A stretch of 6,646 nt of DNA, taken from Kiritimatiellales bacterium. GTDB lineage: Bacteria > Verrucomicrobiota > Kiritimatiellia > Kiritimatiellales > Pontiellaceae. Position 1 is the first letter of the stretch, and each line of letters opens with the position of its first letter. Positions 5,871 through 6,646 of the stretch are shown one piece after another. The position numbers and the translations under genes are program-made. The DNA lies in assembly GCA_013042165.1 (NCBI GenBank), contig JABDQT010000053.1:1-6646 (forward strand), in the 5' to 3' direction. Under the pieces are notes generated by a model that did no database searches, had not been told where the DNA came from, and was given only the letters and a program-made list of their open reading frames with translations.

Positions 5871-6646
5871 GCCTGCCGCTGATACTCTATGTGCTCGTCT
5901 GGTTTGTCTTTTCAGCACTCTATTCCGGTGCTGAAACAGGCAGCTATATGATCAATCGCATCCGCCTGCGCCGCCGAGTACAGCACCGCCGCCGTTCAGC
6001 CCGCGTGCTTTCATGGGTGCTGCGCGATCCGCATATTTTCGTGTTCTCCGTGCTTATCGGGCAGAACATTGCTGTGTACATGGTCACCACCACGGTCACC
6101 TATCTGTATATCAACAGTGGCATGGATGTGTCTGGAGGCGCCCGTCTGTTCGGCGTTTTGCCCTGGAATGCCGAAATGGCCGCGACGCTCACACTCACCT
6201 TTCCGCTGTTTCTGTTCGGCGAGGTCGGTCCAAAGAATCTCTTTCGGATGAAGGCCGACAAGCTGATGTATCTGTTGGCCGGCCTGCTGCGGCTGTCGGT
6301 GATCTGCTTCTATCCGCTGACCTTTCCGCTGAAGCATTTTTTTCATCTCTTGACGCGTCGCGCCAACGAAGAAGTGGAGCGGGAGCTGCACCGTCTTTCA
6401 CCGGACGCGCTCAAGGAATACTTTTCAGCAGGGGCCAAGGATGGTGTGATCTCGCCCTATCAAAGCCAGATGATGGATAATGTCACCTCCATGCACAGCA
6501 TACCGTTGCGCAATCTCATGACCCCGCTGCGGCAGACCCCGCGCTTGCCTCATACCGCCACGGTGGCCGATTTCAAACGCCTGATTGCGCGGCGTGGCAC
6601 CAGCGATGCCCTGCTCATGCACGGTCACCGCGTTGTGGGAATGGTC
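5867..6646 (+). CDS. Second DUF21-CBS membrane protein, divergent paralogue (partial, 3' end outside window)
   Basis: The first 260 residues of a second CNNM/CorC-type protein; the frame is still open at the right edge. The DUF21 domain has hydrophobic helices at about 4-22, 56-82, 104-120 and 132-160. Family marks are SGAETGSYMINRIRL (20-34), LIGQNIAVY (63-71) and FGEVGPKNLF (117-126). Next comes a cytosolic linker, SPDALKEYFSAGAKDGVIS (178-196), and the beginning of a CBS domain, LRNLMTP (214-220) through LLMHGHRVVGM. Compared with the upstream copy, GN becomes GQ, the later Asn becomes Val, and ILPK becomes VGPK, so the presumed ion site differs. Residues 31-47 are very Arg-rich after helix one, consistent with a cytosolic positive-inside loop. 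ATG 5867 overlaps the upstream stop, with GGGGAG at 5854-5859 seven bases ahead. The two are probably co-expressed and may form a heteromer. Confidence 0.9.
   Translation, partial: MSLPLILYVLVWFVFSALYSGAETGSYMINRIRLRRRVQHRRRSARVLSWVLRDPHIFVFSVLIGQNIAVYMVTTTVTYLYINSGMDVSGGARLFGVLPWNAEMAATLTLTFPLFLFGEVGPKNLFRMKADKLMYLLAGLLRLSVICFYPLTFPLKHFFHLLTRRANEEVERELHRLSPDALKEYFSAGAKDGVISPYQSQMMDNVTSMHSIPLRNLMTPLRQTPRLPHTATVADFKRLIARRGTSDALLMHGHRVVGMV

Noticed and set aside
4995..5918. 307-residue minus-strand open frame opposite the first DUF21-CBS gene
   Set aside because: The plus strand has intact CBS and CorC_HlyC motifs throughout. The antisense product is low-complexity in His, Gln and Arg and has no family features.
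6011..6480. Open frames on both strands within the second DUF21-CBS gene
   Set aside because: The coupled frame from ATG 5867 runs uninterrupted to the edge and carries DUF21 motifs, so the overlapping frames are shadows.

Overview
The window is ordinary chromosomal DNA from a Gram-negative bacterium. Four predicted proteins begin with lipoprotein signal peptides, and the remaining genes are housekeeping or envelope families. Most of it is moderately GC-rich (about 55-63% in lines I counted by hand). I see no phage, IS, CRISPR, rRNA or tRNA sequence. The two DUF21/CBS-type genes in tandem, the second with an 'ETGxYxxNRxRL'-type first helix, remind me of Planctomycetes-Verrucomicrobia-Lentisphaerae/Kiritimatiellae genomes. 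That placement is a weak inference, not a demonstration.

Layout, left to right. (1) Positions 2-226 are the C-terminal end of riboflavin synthase alpha chain. (2) Positions 244-606 hold a small AT-rich (about 39% GC) lipoprotein gene of unknown function. It stands out in composition from everything around it. (3) Positions 692-1444 encode a lipoprotein form of the divergent polysaccharide deacetylase (YibQ/DUF610) family. It overlaps by ATGA with (4) a classical short-chain dehydrogenase at 1441-2304. (5) After a short gap with a plausible promoter, 2366-2917 encodes a DUF4136 lipoprotein. (6) On the minus strand, 4465-2919 is a two-gene unit: a YjbQ/UPF0047 protein, then a TPR-repeat lipoprotein joined by an ATGA overlap. 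This unit converges on the DUF4136 gene with one base between the stop codons, and a predicted hairpin carries both stops in its loop. (7) A 133-bp divergent intergenic region leads into (8) a plus-strand tandem pair of CorC/HlyC-like (DUF21 plus CBS) membrane proteins at 4599-5870 and 5867 to the window end. These also overlap by ATGA, and the second is cut by the window edge.

The genes do not form one obvious pathway. Three separate two-gene units are tied by stop-start overlaps: deacetylase-SDR, YjbQ-TPR lipoprotein, and the DUF21/CBS pair. Envelope location is the common theme: four lipoproteins and two integral membrane proteins. I did not find a convincing new defence, mobile or signalling system. 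The items most worth a second look are the compositionally foreign small lipoprotein, the divergent second DUF21 paralogue, and the stop-codon-spanning hairpin.
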